Shown one piece after another: positions 1 through 6,860 of a DNA stretch of 22,868 nucleotides (positions within the stretch are counted from its first letter, which is position 1; every line of letters begins with the position of its first letter). The stretch is from NCBI GenBank assembly GCA_900555705.1, contig USLV01000005.1, forward strand, positions 1 through 22,868, given 5' to 3'. The notes under the pieces were generated by a model. The model had not been told where the DNA came from. It worked only from the letters and a program-made list of their open reading frames with translations, and ran no database searches. The position numbers were made by a program, and so were the translations under genes. The DNA comes from an uncultured Oscillospiraceae bacterium. Its GTDB lineage: Bacteria > Bacillota > Clostridia > Oscillospirales > Acutalibacteraceae.

Positions 1-476
1 ATCGACAGGATGTGCCCGCCGACCGTGACCCCGCGCCGCCGCAGGATCTGACGGCAGACAGCACCGGCAAACACCAGCGGTGCGGTCAGCCGGCCGCTGA
101 AATGACCGCCGCCCCGGACATCGTTATGCCCGCGATAACGCACATGGCCGGTATAATCCGCATGGCCGGGCCGGGGACAGAGACGAACGTTGCCGTAGTC
201 TCCCGAACGCTGGTTGGTATTCTCGATCACCATGGCGAGCGGCGCACCGGTCGTTTTTCCCTCCAGCAATCCGGAGAGAATCCGCGGTGTATCGCTCTCC
301 CGGCGCGCAGTCGCGGTCTTGTCCCGCCCAGGCGCGCGACGTGCCATCTGGATCAGGATCGCCTCCATATCCAGCGCCTCGCCCGCAGGCAGCCCCTCCA
401 GCACACAGCCGATGGCCTCCCCATGGCTTTCGCCGAAAATCGACCCCCGTACCGTCTTACCGATACTCGACGCCAT
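1..476 (-). CDS. aroC: Chorismate synthase, partial (3' end beyond window)
   Basis: Last step of the shikimate pathway: converts 5-enolpyruvylshikimate-3-phosphate to chorismate in the cytoplasm using reduced FMN. About 158 N-terminal residues are visible; the C-terminal half lies off the left edge. Family landmarks are clear: a start reading MASSIGKTVRGSIFGESHG, then GHADY and the glycine-rich RGGGHFSGR segment that forms part of the FMN/substrate site. The ATG at 476 is chosen because it gives the canonical N-terminus. It lies inside the end of aroA, overlapping it by 20 nt, so translation is probably coupled. It is the last visible gene of the aroF-tyrA-aroB-aroA-aroC operon. The family assignment is secure; completeness of the gene cannot be judged. 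Confidence 0.95.
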   Translation of the reverse strand, partial: MASSIGKTVRGSIFGESHGEAIGCVLEGLPAGEALDMEAILIQMARRAPGRDKTATARRESDTPRILSGLLEGKTTGAPLAMVIENTNQRSGDYGNVRLCPRPGHADYTGHVRYRGHNDVRGGGHFSGRLTAPLVFAGAVCRQILRRRGVTVGGHILS

Positions 477-1728
477 CCGTCACCCCTCCAATCCGCGCAT
501 AGTCCTCAAAGAAAGCGGGCCAGCTCTTGGCGACCGCTTCCGCATCCGCAATCTCAATCGGCCCGTCGCTGAACAGCGCCGCCACCGCCATGCTCATGAC
601 AATGCGGTGGTCGTTGAAGCCGGGAACACTACCACCCCGAAGTCGTCTGCCGCCGCGAATCCGCAGCTCCTCCGGCAGCTCCTCCACCTCCGCACCAAGC
701 AGGCGCAGACAATGCGTCACCGCCGCCAGCCGGTCGCTTTCCTTCAGCCGCAGCCGACCCGCATTGAAAATCCGTGTCTCCCCCTCTGCCGCCGCTGCCG
801 TCACCGCCAGCACCGGCACAAGATCCGGAATCTGCGACGCGTCGATTTCGGTACCGTGCAGCGGCGCCTTCCGGCAGACGATCGCGCCGTCCGCCCGCAA
901 TGTTACCGCCGCCCCAAACCGGCGGAACAGCTCCAGCGCTTCCCGATCTCCCTGCGCAGACGCCGGGTTCAGCCCGGTTAAAGTCACCTCGCCGCCGAGC
1001 GCCCCGGCCGCGAGCAGGAACGCCGCCTGGGACCAGTCGCTCTCGACCCGATAGTCGCGGCGCCGGTAGCGCTGTCCTCCCGGAATATGCCAGCCCGTCG
1101 CCGTCCGATCGACACGGATGCCCGCCTCTCCCAGCGTCCGCAGGGTCATCTCCACATAGCCCGCCGATTCCAGCGGGCTGGTCAGCCGAATGTCGCTGTC
1201 CGCCGCGCAAAGCGGCAATGCGAACAGCAAACCGGTGACAAACTGGCTGGAGACGTCGCCCGGCAGCTCATACAGCCCGCCCTCCAGCCGTCCCTCCAGT
1301 CGCAACGGCAGACCGTCCGCCGTCTCCAGCGACACGCCGTGTCGCGGCAGGCAGTCCGCATACACCCCGAGCGGCCGCTCCGGAAGCCTCCCCTCGCCGG
1401 TGAACACCGCCGGAATCCCCAACGCGGCAAAAATGGGAATACAGAACCGCAGCGTCGAGCCGCTCTCCCGGCAGTTCACAACCGGCTCTGCCGGAAGCGT
1501 TTGCAGCGGCCGCTCCACAATTGTCGCCGTCTCCCCTTCCAGTCGGTATTCCAGTCCGAGCGCCCCCAATACGCCGAGCGTCGCCTGCATGTCGGCCGAG
1601 GGCAGAATGCCCTCTACCCGACCGCCGCCCGCCAATGCGGCAGCAATCAGTGTCCGATGGGCCGCCGATTTTGAAGGCGGCGGCGTGAGTTCGCCCCGGA
1701 TAGGGGCGGGATTGACACGTCGTATCAT
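457..1728 (-). CDS. aroA: 3-phosphoshikimate 1-carboxyvinyltransferase (EPSP synthase)
   Basis: Transfers the enolpyruvyl group of PEP to shikimate-3-phosphate, the sixth step of the shikimate pathway. The 423-residue length is normal for the family. The N-terminus carries the substrate-binding PPSKSAAHR segment (Lys20, Ser21, Arg25). An ESGSTLRF segment follows in the PEP-binding loop region, then SQFVTGLLFALP, the catalytic RLRLKESDR and, near the C-terminus, DHRIVMSMAVAAL. The loop reads ESGSTLRF rather than the GNAGTAMRP of classical class I enzymes; I recall such forms in clostridial enzymes. The ATG at 1728 follows an AAGGAG ribosome site. It starts 21 nt after aroB ends and overlaps aroC, consistent with one operon. 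Confidence 0.97.
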   Translation of the reverse strand: MIRRVNPAPIRGELTPPPSKSAAHRTLIAAALAGGGRVEGILPSADMQATLGVLGALGLEYRLEGETATIVERPLQTLPAEPVVNCRESGSTLRFCIPIFAALGIPAVFTGEGRLPERPLGVYADCLPRHGVSLETADGLPLRLEGRLEGGLYELPGDVSSQFVTGLLFALPLCAADSDIRLTSPLESAGYVEMTLRTLGEAGIRVDRTATGWHIPGGQRYRRRDYRVESDWSQAAFLLAAGALGGEVTLTGLNPASAQGDREALELFRRFGAAVTLRADGAIVCRKAPLHGTEIDASQIPDLVPVLAVTAAAAEGETRIFNAGRLRLKESDRLAAVTHCLRLLGAEVEELPEELRIRGGRRLRGGSVPGFNDHRIVMSMAVAALFSDGPIEIADAEAVAKSWPAFFEDYARIGGVTDGVEYR

Positions 1729-1749
1729 GAATAACTCCTTTCGGATGCG

Positions 1750-2805
1750 TTACAGACCAAAGAACGCAGGCAGCGCGGCCATCTCGACCGGATGGACATA
1801 GCTCTCGCCGACCCGCCGCAGCAACACCAGGTCGATCCCTGTTCCACTGCGCTTTTTATCCATACCGACCTCAGCCAGATACGCCTCCATCGGCGCGGTA
1901 TCCTCCGACGGCAAACCATAGTCCCGGAGTACATGCGCGATCCGCTCCGCCGTTCCTGCTTCCGTCAGGCCACTGCGCTCGGCCGCCCGACAAATCTCGA
2001 CCATGCCGACCGCGACGGCGCTGCCGTGGGACAGCGTCTCATAGTGATAGTACTTCTCCAGCGCATGGGCGAGGGTATGACCGAAGTTGAGCAGCTTCCG
2101 CTCCCCCGATTCCCGCTCGTCATTCTCCACAACCTGCCGCTTGATATCGATACAGCGGACGATCACCTCCTCGCAGCCGTCCCCCACCATCGCATCGCCG
2201 GCCGCCAGCCGGTCGAACAGTGCCGCGTCCCGGATGCAGGCCGCCTTGATCACCTCGCCCATCCCGTCCGCAAAGACAGTGGCGGGCAGGCTGGAAAGCG
2301 CATCCACATCCGCGATCACCCGGATCGGTTGCCAGAAGGCCCCGACGAGATTTTTTCCCTCGGCGATATCGACGCCGGTCTTGCCGCCGACCGAGGAATC
2401 CACCTGTGCCAGCAGCGAGGTCGGCAGCTGAACAAACGCCATGCCGCGCAGATAGGTCGCGGCGGCGAATCCGGTCATGTCGCCGGTGACCCCGCCGCCG
2501 AGCGCGGCGAGCAGGTCTCCGCGTGTAAAGCCGCCTGCCGCCAGACGGCCGTAGATCGCCGCAACCGTCTCCAGCCGCTTGCTCTGCTCCCCGGCCGGGA
2601 AGGTAAACAGCGAGGCCTCATAGCCCGCCGCCGCAAAGCTCGTCAACACCGTTTCGGCATAGAGCGGCGCAACGTTTGAATCCGACACCACCAATACCCG
2701 CCGACTGCGGTTGACGGCGCGGGTGAGCTCGCCCGCCCGGGCGAGCAACCCGCGTCCCACCAGGATATCGTAGGTGCCGGAGGCGTGAACAGTCAAAGTC
2801 TGCAT
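1750..2805 (-). CDS. aroB: 3-dehydroquinate synthase
   Basis: Second step of the shikimate pathway: NAD- and metal-dependent cyclisation of DAHP to 3-dehydroquinate. The open frame extends further upstream, but the ATG at 2805 is preferred. It has a GAGGAG ribosome site 9 nt upstream and gives a 351-residue protein starting MQTLTVHASGTYDILVGRG, the normal N-terminus. Visible motifs are GGGVTGDMTGF (NAD binding), TSLLAQVDSSVGGKTGVD, GEVIKAACI (zinc-ligand Glu), GHTLAHALE and LSHGSAVAVGM (zinc-ligand and active-site His). It sits between tyrA (25-nt gap) and aroA, within the aro operon. Confidence 0.97.
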   Translation of the reverse strand: MQTLTVHASGTYDILVGRGLLARAGELTRAVNRSRRVLVVSDSNVAPLYAETVLTSFAAAGYEASLFTFPAGEQSKRLETVAAIYGRLAAGGFTRGDLLAALGGGVTGDMTGFAAATYLRGMAFVQLPTSLLAQVDSSVGGKTGVDIAEGKNLVGAFWQPIRVIADVDALSSLPATVFADGMGEVIKAACIRDAALFDRLAAGDAMVGDGCEEVIVRCIDIKRQVVENDERESGERKLLNFGHTLAHALEKYYHYETLSHGSAVAVGMVEICRAAERSGLTEAGTAERIAHVLRDYGLPSEDTAPMEAYLAEVGMDKKRSGTGIDLVLLRRVGESYVHPVEMAALPAFFGL

Positions 2806-2830
2806 GGCGATAAACTCCTCTCTTTCCTCA

Positions 2831-3673
2831 TCAGCCGAGATCCGTCTCCTTGATCTCCCGGGATTCCCGCAGAAGCGCGCGCAAGCGCGCCTCATCACCT
2901 GTCGCGATCGCTTCACGGCAAGCCCGGAGGTTGTCGATCAGCAGATCAATCTCCTCGCAAAGCGGTCCGTTGTTCATCAAAAACAGCTCGGTCCATAGCC
3001 GCTCGTCCACGGCCGCGACGCGCGACACATCCCGGTAGCTCCCGGCGGAATAGCCGCGATGGGTCTTACAGCGCGGGGAGCGGACATAGGCACCGGCCAG
3101 CACATGCGGCAGCTGGCTGGTGAAGGCGATCATGCGGTCGTGATAATCCGGCGTTGTGACGGTCGGCCGGACACAGCCGAGCTGCTCCGCCAGCCCGGCC
3201 ATCCGCTCCACCACCCACTCCGGCGTTGCCTCGGTCGGCGTCAGGACATAGCTTGCACGTCGAAACAGGGTGTCGTCCGCGTTGTCGAGGCCGCTGCGCT
3301 CCTTGCCCGCCATCGGATGGCCGCCGAGGAACCATACCCGATGCGGCGCACAGATCGCCTCACACTCGCCGACAATCGCAGCCTTGACGCCGCAGACATC
3401 GGTGACAATCGTATCGGGGCGCAGCACCGCCGCATGCGCCCGCAGAAATTCCACGGTCGCGCGCGGTGGCAGCGCCAGCACCAGCACATCCGCCCAACCG
3501 AGCTCGGGCAGCGGGCAGACACTTTCGATCGCGCCGCGGCGCAGCGCCTCCTCCAGCGTCTCCTGTCGTCTCGCCCAGCCACGTACCGTGTGTGCTGTAT
3601 GCCGGTTCCAGGTCAACGCCATCGATCCACCGATCAGCCCGAGCCCCGCCACCACAATGTTCAGGGAGTCCAT
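2831..3673 (-). CDS. tyrA: Prephenate (or arogenate) dehydrogenase
   Basis: NAD(P)-dependent oxidative decarboxylation of prephenate to 4-hydroxyphenylpyruvate, the committed step to tyrosine. The 280-residue protein starts with the Rossmann signature GLGLIGGS (about residues 10-17). It contains GGHPMAGKERSG and a SQLPH segment, both typical of the TyrA active site. There is no chorismate mutase domain and no obvious C-terminal ACT domain, so it is the short monofunctional form and allosteric control by tyrosine is not evident. The ATG at 3673 follows a purine-rich AAGGCGG-like site, 32 nt after aroF. Whether prephenate or arogenate is the substrate cannot be decided here. Confidence 0.93.
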   Translation of the reverse strand: MDSLNIVVAGLGLIGGSMALTWNRHTAHTVRGWARRQETLEEALRRGAIESVCPLPELGWADVLVLALPPRATVEFLRAHAAVLRPDTIVTDVCGVKAAIVGECEAICAPHRVWFLGGHPMAGKERSGLDNADDTLFRRASYVLTPTEATPEWVVERMAGLAEQLGCVRPTVTTPDYHDRMIAFTSQLPHVLAGAYVRSPRCKTHRGYSAGSYRDVSRVAAVDERLWTELFLMNNGPLCEEIDLLIDNLRACREAIATGDEARLRALLRESREIKETDLG

Positions 3674-3705
3674 CCGTCACCGCCGCCTTTCCTTCCGTCG
3701 TTCTC

Positions 3706-4734
3706 TCAGTCGCGCTCCGCCACCGTCTTGCCGAATACCGGCGCGACCTCCTTGATGCGGGCAGCGGTCTTTTCAAACTGCGCCGGGGTCAGCGACTGAG
3801 CGCCGTCCGACAGGGCGTGCGGCGGGTCGTTGTGCACCTCGATGATGAGGCCGTCCGCACCGGCCGCCAGCGCCGCGAGCGCCAGCGGCTCGACCAGCGC
3901 GCTGATGCCGGCTGCATGGGACGGGTCGACCACGACCGGCAGATGCGACAGGCTCTTCAGCAGCGGAATCGCAGAGATATCCAGCGTGTTGCGGGTCATG
4001 GTCTCGAAGGTGCGGATACCGCGCTCGCAGAGAATGACCTTCTCGTTGCCCGCCGCCATGATATATTCCGCGCTCATCAGCAGCTCCTCGATCGTGTTGG
4101 CGAGGCCGCGCTTGAGCAGGATCGGCTTATCCACCTTGCCGAGTTCCTTGAGCAGCTCAAAATTCTGCATGTTACGCGCGCCGACCTGGATAATGTCCAC
4201 ATCCTCAAACAACACGAGATGGCTCGCGGACATGATCTCGGTCACAATCGGCAGACCGGTTGCGCGGCGGGCGTGCCGCAGCAGCTCGAGGCCCTCGGCC
4301 CGCAATCCCTGAAACGCATAGGGCGAGGTGCGGGGCTTGAAAGCGCCGCCGCGCAGGAACGCCGCACCGCTCGCCTTGACACTCTCGGCAATACCGACGA
4401 TCTGCTCCTCACTCTCGACCGAGCAGGGGCCCGCGATCAGGCCAAGCTTGCCGCCGCCGATAACCGAGCCGCCGCCGAGGTCCATGACGGTATCCGCCGG
4501 ATGGAACTTCCGGTTGCCCTTCTTATACGGTTCCTGCACGCGCTTGACGCTCTGGACAATGTCCTGCGCCGCGATGGCCTCGATATCCACAGCGGCGGTG
4601 TCGCCGAGCAGACCAAGCACCGTTGAATGCTCGCCGTACCAGGCGTTGACCTTGACGTTGTTACGGGCGGCCAGCTGTTCGGAGAATGTCTCCACCTGTT
4701 GCGGGGTGACGCCGGATTTGAGGACGATAATCAT
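3706..4734 (-). CDS. aroF: DAHP synthase, class I-beta with N-terminal ferredoxin-like domain
   Basis: First step of the shikimate pathway: condenses PEP and erythrose-4-phosphate to DAHP; metal-dependent. The ATG at 4734, behind GGAAGGAAG, gives 342 residues beginning MIIVLKSGVTPQQVE. Residues 1 to about 70 are the small ferredoxin-like domain that mediates aromatic feedback inhibition in Thermotoga-type enzymes. The TIM barrel follows with LIAGPCSVES, GGAFKPRTSPYAFQG, QVGARNMQNF, LLKRG, CERGIRTFE, DPSHAAG and EVHNDPPHALSDG, which carry the PEP-binding and metal ligands. It is the first structural gene of the aro operon, downstream of a Phe-rich leader ORF and terminator, so it is likely controlled by attenuation as well as enzyme inhibition. 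Some annotators would name it aroG or aroA(DAHPS). Confidence 0.96.
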   Translation of the reverse strand: MIIVLKSGVTPQQVETFSEQLAARNNVKVNAWYGEHSTVLGLLGDTAAVDIEAIAAQDIVQSVKRVQEPYKKGNRKFHPADTVMDLGGGSVIGGGKLGLIAGPCSVESEEQIVGIAESVKASGAAFLRGGAFKPRTSPYAFQGLRAEGLELLRHARRATGLPIVTEIMSASHLVLFEDVDIIQVGARNMQNFELLKELGKVDKPILLKRGLANTIEELLMSAEYIMAAGNEKVILCERGIRTFETMTRNTLDISAIPLLKSLSHLPVVVDPSHAAGISALVEPLALAALAAGADGLIIEVHNDPPHALSDGAQSLTPAQFEKTAARIKEVAPVFGKTVAERD

Positions 4735-4770
4735 AGCAAGTTCTTCCTTCCTGTTTTCGGATATATATGC

Positions 4771-4804
4771 AAAAAAGACGGGGCCCGTTCCTGAGCTCCG
4801 TCTT
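4771..4804 (-). terminator. Intrinsic terminator in the aro operon leader (attenuator)
   Basis: On the minus strand the arms AAGACGG and CCGTCTT pair over 7 bp. After an A/C mismatch a further 4 bp form (GCTC with GGGC, one G-U), closing a loop AGGAAC, and the stem runs into six T residues. It lies between the leader ORF stop (4841) and the aroF start (4734), so it would end transcription before the operon unless disrupted. The structure is seen directly; its regulatory role is inferred. Confidence 0.85.
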
Positions 4805-4840
4805 ATACTGCCTGCGATCAATAGGGGATGCCGGCGGGTC

Positions 4841-4942
4841 TCATTTCACGGTTTTCGATTGTGCGGCAAAGCAAAAATAGCCCTGGCCGAAAAAGCCAAA
4901 GCCCACAAAGCCGCTAAATCGATTGTCCCGTCGGTTGCTCAC
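4841..4942 (-). CDS. Phe-rich leader peptide of the aro operon (33 aa)
   Basis: A GTG-started ORF of 33 codons plus TGA. It encodes MSNRRDNRFSGFVGFGFF followed by GQGYFCFAAQSKTVK. Seven of 33 residues are Phe (positions 9, 12, 15, 17, 18, 23, 25) and residue 22 is Tyr. An AAGGGG ribosome site lies 11 nt upstream of GTG, rather distant but usable. An in-frame TAA upstream bars extension. The presumed transcript start is only about 30 nt upstream, and the ORF ends about 37 nt before the terminator stem. This matches the layout of amino acid leader peptides such as pheL of enterobacteria, so its likely role is to sense charged tRNA-Phe by ribosome stalling. No homologue was looked up; translation is inferred. 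Confidence 0.8.
   Translation of the reverse strand: MSNRRDNRFSGFVGFGFFGQGYFCFAAQSKTVK
4856..4921 (-). promoter_or_regulatory. Candidate pause hairpin spanning the Phe codons
   Basis: On the minus strand CGATT-TA-GCGGC (4921-4910) can pair with GCCGC-AC-AATCG (4867-4856): two perfect 5-bp helices separated by a 2x2 internal loop. The enclosed segment contains most of the Phe codons of the leader ORF, so a ribosome translating or stalled there would melt the stem. That is the expected position of the 1:2 hairpin in an attenuator. Pairing is seen; function is inferred. Confidence 0.6.
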
Positions 4943-4980
4943 AGTAGATGCTGCCCCTTTTGTTCGAAATCCTGCCTTTT

Positions 4981-5009
4981 ATCATAATGCGTCGGGCGGG
5001 ATTTGTCAA
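4981..5009 (-). promoter_or_regulatory. Sigma-A promoter of the aro operon
   Basis: Minus-strand TTGACA (5009-5004), a 17-bp spacer, then TATGAT (4986-4981): a perfect -35 and five of six -10 bases at the ideal spacing. Transcription should begin near 4974, giving a leader of about 240 nt before aroF that contains the leader ORF and terminator. Confidence 0.9.
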
Positions 5010-5036
5010 CCTTTTTTTGCAAACCCCGCCCGACGC
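4989..5036. repeat. 17-bp inverted repeat between ABC ATPase gene and aro promoter
   Basis: The arms 5020-5036 and 4989-5005 are reverse complements over 17 bp with a single difference, which is a G-U pair in RNA; the GC-rich core is GCGTCGGGCGGG. The 14-nt loop contains an A7 run on the minus strand. The left arm begins 2 nt after the ABC ATPase stop codon, so it can act as that operon's 3' hairpin, although no T-tract follows. The other arm fills most of the -35/-10 spacer of the aro promoter. Confidence 0.75.
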
Positions 5037-5037
5037 C

Positions 5038-5736
5038 TCAGGAGCCGACAGATGTAGTCTCCTCCGTTTTCTCACGAAGCCGTCCGTCCTGCATGTGCAG
5101 AATCCGCGGGCAGGCTCCGGCCACAACCGGATCGTGGGTGACAATCAGGATTGTCTGTCCCGCCTCGCGGAGCTGTGCAAACAGGCGCATGATCCCGGCA
5201 GAGGTCTCGGAGTCCAGCGCCCCTGTCGGCTCATCTGCCAGCAGAACGGCCGGTTGGTTGACTATGGCCCGGGCGATGGCGACACGCTGCTTCTGGCCGC
5301 CCGATATCTCCCGGACATCGGCATTTTTCAGCTCCGAAATGCCGACCGCCTCCAGCGCCGTCTCCGCCCGCTTGCGGCGCTCCCTGTTTCGTCGGATGTC
5401 GGAGAAAAACAGCGGCGTCATGACGTTCTGTATGACCGAATACTCCTCGATCAGCGCGAAATCCTGCAATACGATTCCCACCTCTTTGTTGCGGATACGG
5501 CTGTAGGCCCGGTCGTCAAGCCCGACGACCGATCGGCCGTTCAGCCGATAGTCTCCCGCGTCAAAGCGATCGATGCAGGCCAGCACGTGCAACAGCGTCG
5601 ACTTGCCCGCTCCGGAAGCGCCCGTAACGGCGACCAGCTCTCCGGCCTCGACGGAAAACGACACCTCCCGCAGCGCCTCCACTGCGTTCGGCCGTCCGGA
5701 TCTGTAGGTCTTCGAGACCCCCTTCAGTTCGATCAT
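5038..5736 (-). CDS. ABC transporter ATP-binding protein, MacB/LolD type
   Basis: A 232-residue ATPase that powers the two FtsX-like permeases encoded just upstream. It has Walker A GASGAGKST (residues 39-47), the Q-loop glutamine at 91 and signature SGGQKQR (145-151). Walker B is LLADEP (165-170), with a TGALD D-loop and the switch His in VTHDP (201). The sequence around the signature and the TGALD motif place it with the MacB/LolD/FtsE-like group. The open frame extends upstream, but the ATG at 5736 behind GGGAGGACG gives the normal N-terminus and overlaps the permease stop by 4 nt (ATGA), indicating translational coupling. The substrate is unknown; these systems export or mechanically transmit rather than import. 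It is the last gene of its operon. Confidence 0.93.
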   Translation of the reverse strand: MIELKGVSKTYRSGRPNAVEALREVSFSVEAGELVAVTGASGAGKSTLLHVLACIDRFDAGDYRLNGRSVVGLDDRAYSRIRNKEVGIVLQDFALIEEYSVIQNVMTPLFFSDIRRNRERRKRAETALEAVGISELKNADVREISGGQKQRVAIARAIVNQPAVLLADEPTGALDSETSAGIMRLFAQLREAGQTILIVTHDPVVAGACPRILHMQDGRLREKTEETTSVGS

Positions 5737-6860
5737 CCCATCGTCCTCCCTTTGGACAGCGTTGTGAGCGGATGCTCCCTGCGAATCAGCAGAGACGGCA
5801 GCACCATGGTTGCCAGAGCGACCAGCGTCACCACCAAGGCTGTAGCCAGCAGATTCAGCCAGCTGACGATCATCCCGTCGAACAGAAGGCCGACCTCGAT
5901 CGCCCCCCAAATGATCGGCGCCAGCAGCAGTGCCGTGCCCAGCAGGAGCAGCAGGGCATAGCCAAGCCCGATGCCGCGAAGCTGACGGCGCGACATGCCG
6001 CAGACCGTGAACACCGCGAAGGTGCGCAGCCGCTGCAGCGTATGCAGCATCGTCAATCCCGCCAGCGAGGTCATCCCGACCAGAAAAATCGCGAGCGCCA
6101 TCGGCAGAATCCCCTTCATCAGCTTACCGAGCTCTTCCGCCGAATCCGCCCGTGCGGCGTCCATCGAACACATCCACGCCGCGTCCTCAAAGGCCTCAAT
6201 CACCGCCGGGTCGGGTTCCTCCTCAAAAAAGACGAGCGCGTTGGCGCGGTAACTCTGGGGAAAGTCGCCGGGCAGATCGGATTTCCGCAACAGGATCACT
6301 GGTACAATCGTGTCTCCCACACGATTGCACAATATGTCGAGGGATCCGGTGTTGGATGCGCCGTCAAAGGAAAAATACACCTGCTTTTCCCCCAGTCGCC
6401 CGACCACCTCGAGCTCCACCGGTTGCCCACCATACGTAACCGCGATCCGATCACCGCGCCGGTACGGCGCCGACGCGACACAGGGGATTCGCCCGTCGGG
6501 CAGCGTCCGTTCCAGCCCCAGATCCAGTCCCGCCGCTGTCCGATCGCCGTAGAAGACGGCCCGACAGCCGGTCTCTCCGAGATTCGCCCAGAGGGCGGTC
6601 GACACAGATTCAAAGGTCAGCTCCTCGCCATAGCGGTCGGGAATCTCCCGAACGCTGCCGTCATCCACCGGCATATACAACCACGTCCGCTCCCCGTCGA
6701 AACGGCGGAACAGCCGTTCCATCTGGTGCGCATCGTTGTACTGAAAGACCAGCAAATTGGTCAGCAGCAGGGTCGCCGCAATCTGCAGCATAATCAACAG
6801 CTGGAGCCACCATTTTTTGAAAAACAGCGAGCAGCCCAGCCGAAACATCGTCGGATTCAT
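5733..6860 (-). CDS. FtsX-like ABC transporter permease (first of two)
   Basis: A 375-residue membrane protein with MacB-type topology. One N-terminal membrane segment (about residues 20-40) is followed by a large extracytoplasmic domain of some 200 residues. Three C-terminal membrane segments follow (about 250-272, 295-320 and 330-355), ending in the FtsX-like domain. It overlaps its neighbours by 4 nt on both sides, so it is surely co-expressed with the ATPase (5038-5736) and the second permease (6857-7897). The two permeases probably form a heterodimer. There is no adjacent two-component system or antibiotic-resistance marker, so I assign no substrate. Confidence 0.85.
   Translation of the reverse strand: MNPTMFRLGCSLFFKKWWLQLLIMLQIAATLLLTNLLVFQYNDAHQMERLFRRFDGERTWLYMPVDDGSVREIPDRYGEELTFESVSTALWANLGETGCRAVFYGDRTAAGLDLGLERTLPDGRIPCVASAPYRRGDRIAVTYGGQPVELEVVGRLGEKQVYFSFDGASNTGSLDILCNRVGDTIVPVILLRKSDLPGDFPQSYRANALVFFEEEPDPAVIEAFEDAAWMCSMDAARADSAEELGKLMKGILPMALAIFLVGMTSLAGLTMLHTLQRLRTFAVFTVCGMSRRQLRGIGLGYALLLLLGTALLLAPIIWGAIEVGLLFDGMIVSWLNLLATALVVTLVALATMVLPSLLIRREHPLTTLSKGRTMG

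Noticed and set aside
4735..4974. T-box riboswitch in the aroF leader
   Set aside because: No TGGNACCGCG-like T-box sequence or specifier-loop layout is visible; the Phe-rich ORF plus terminator is a better explanation.
4914..5144. 76-codon minus-strand ORF overlapping the aro promoter
   Set aside because: It starts inside the ABC ATPase gene, runs through the inverted repeat and promoter, and overlaps the better-supported leader ORF in another frame.
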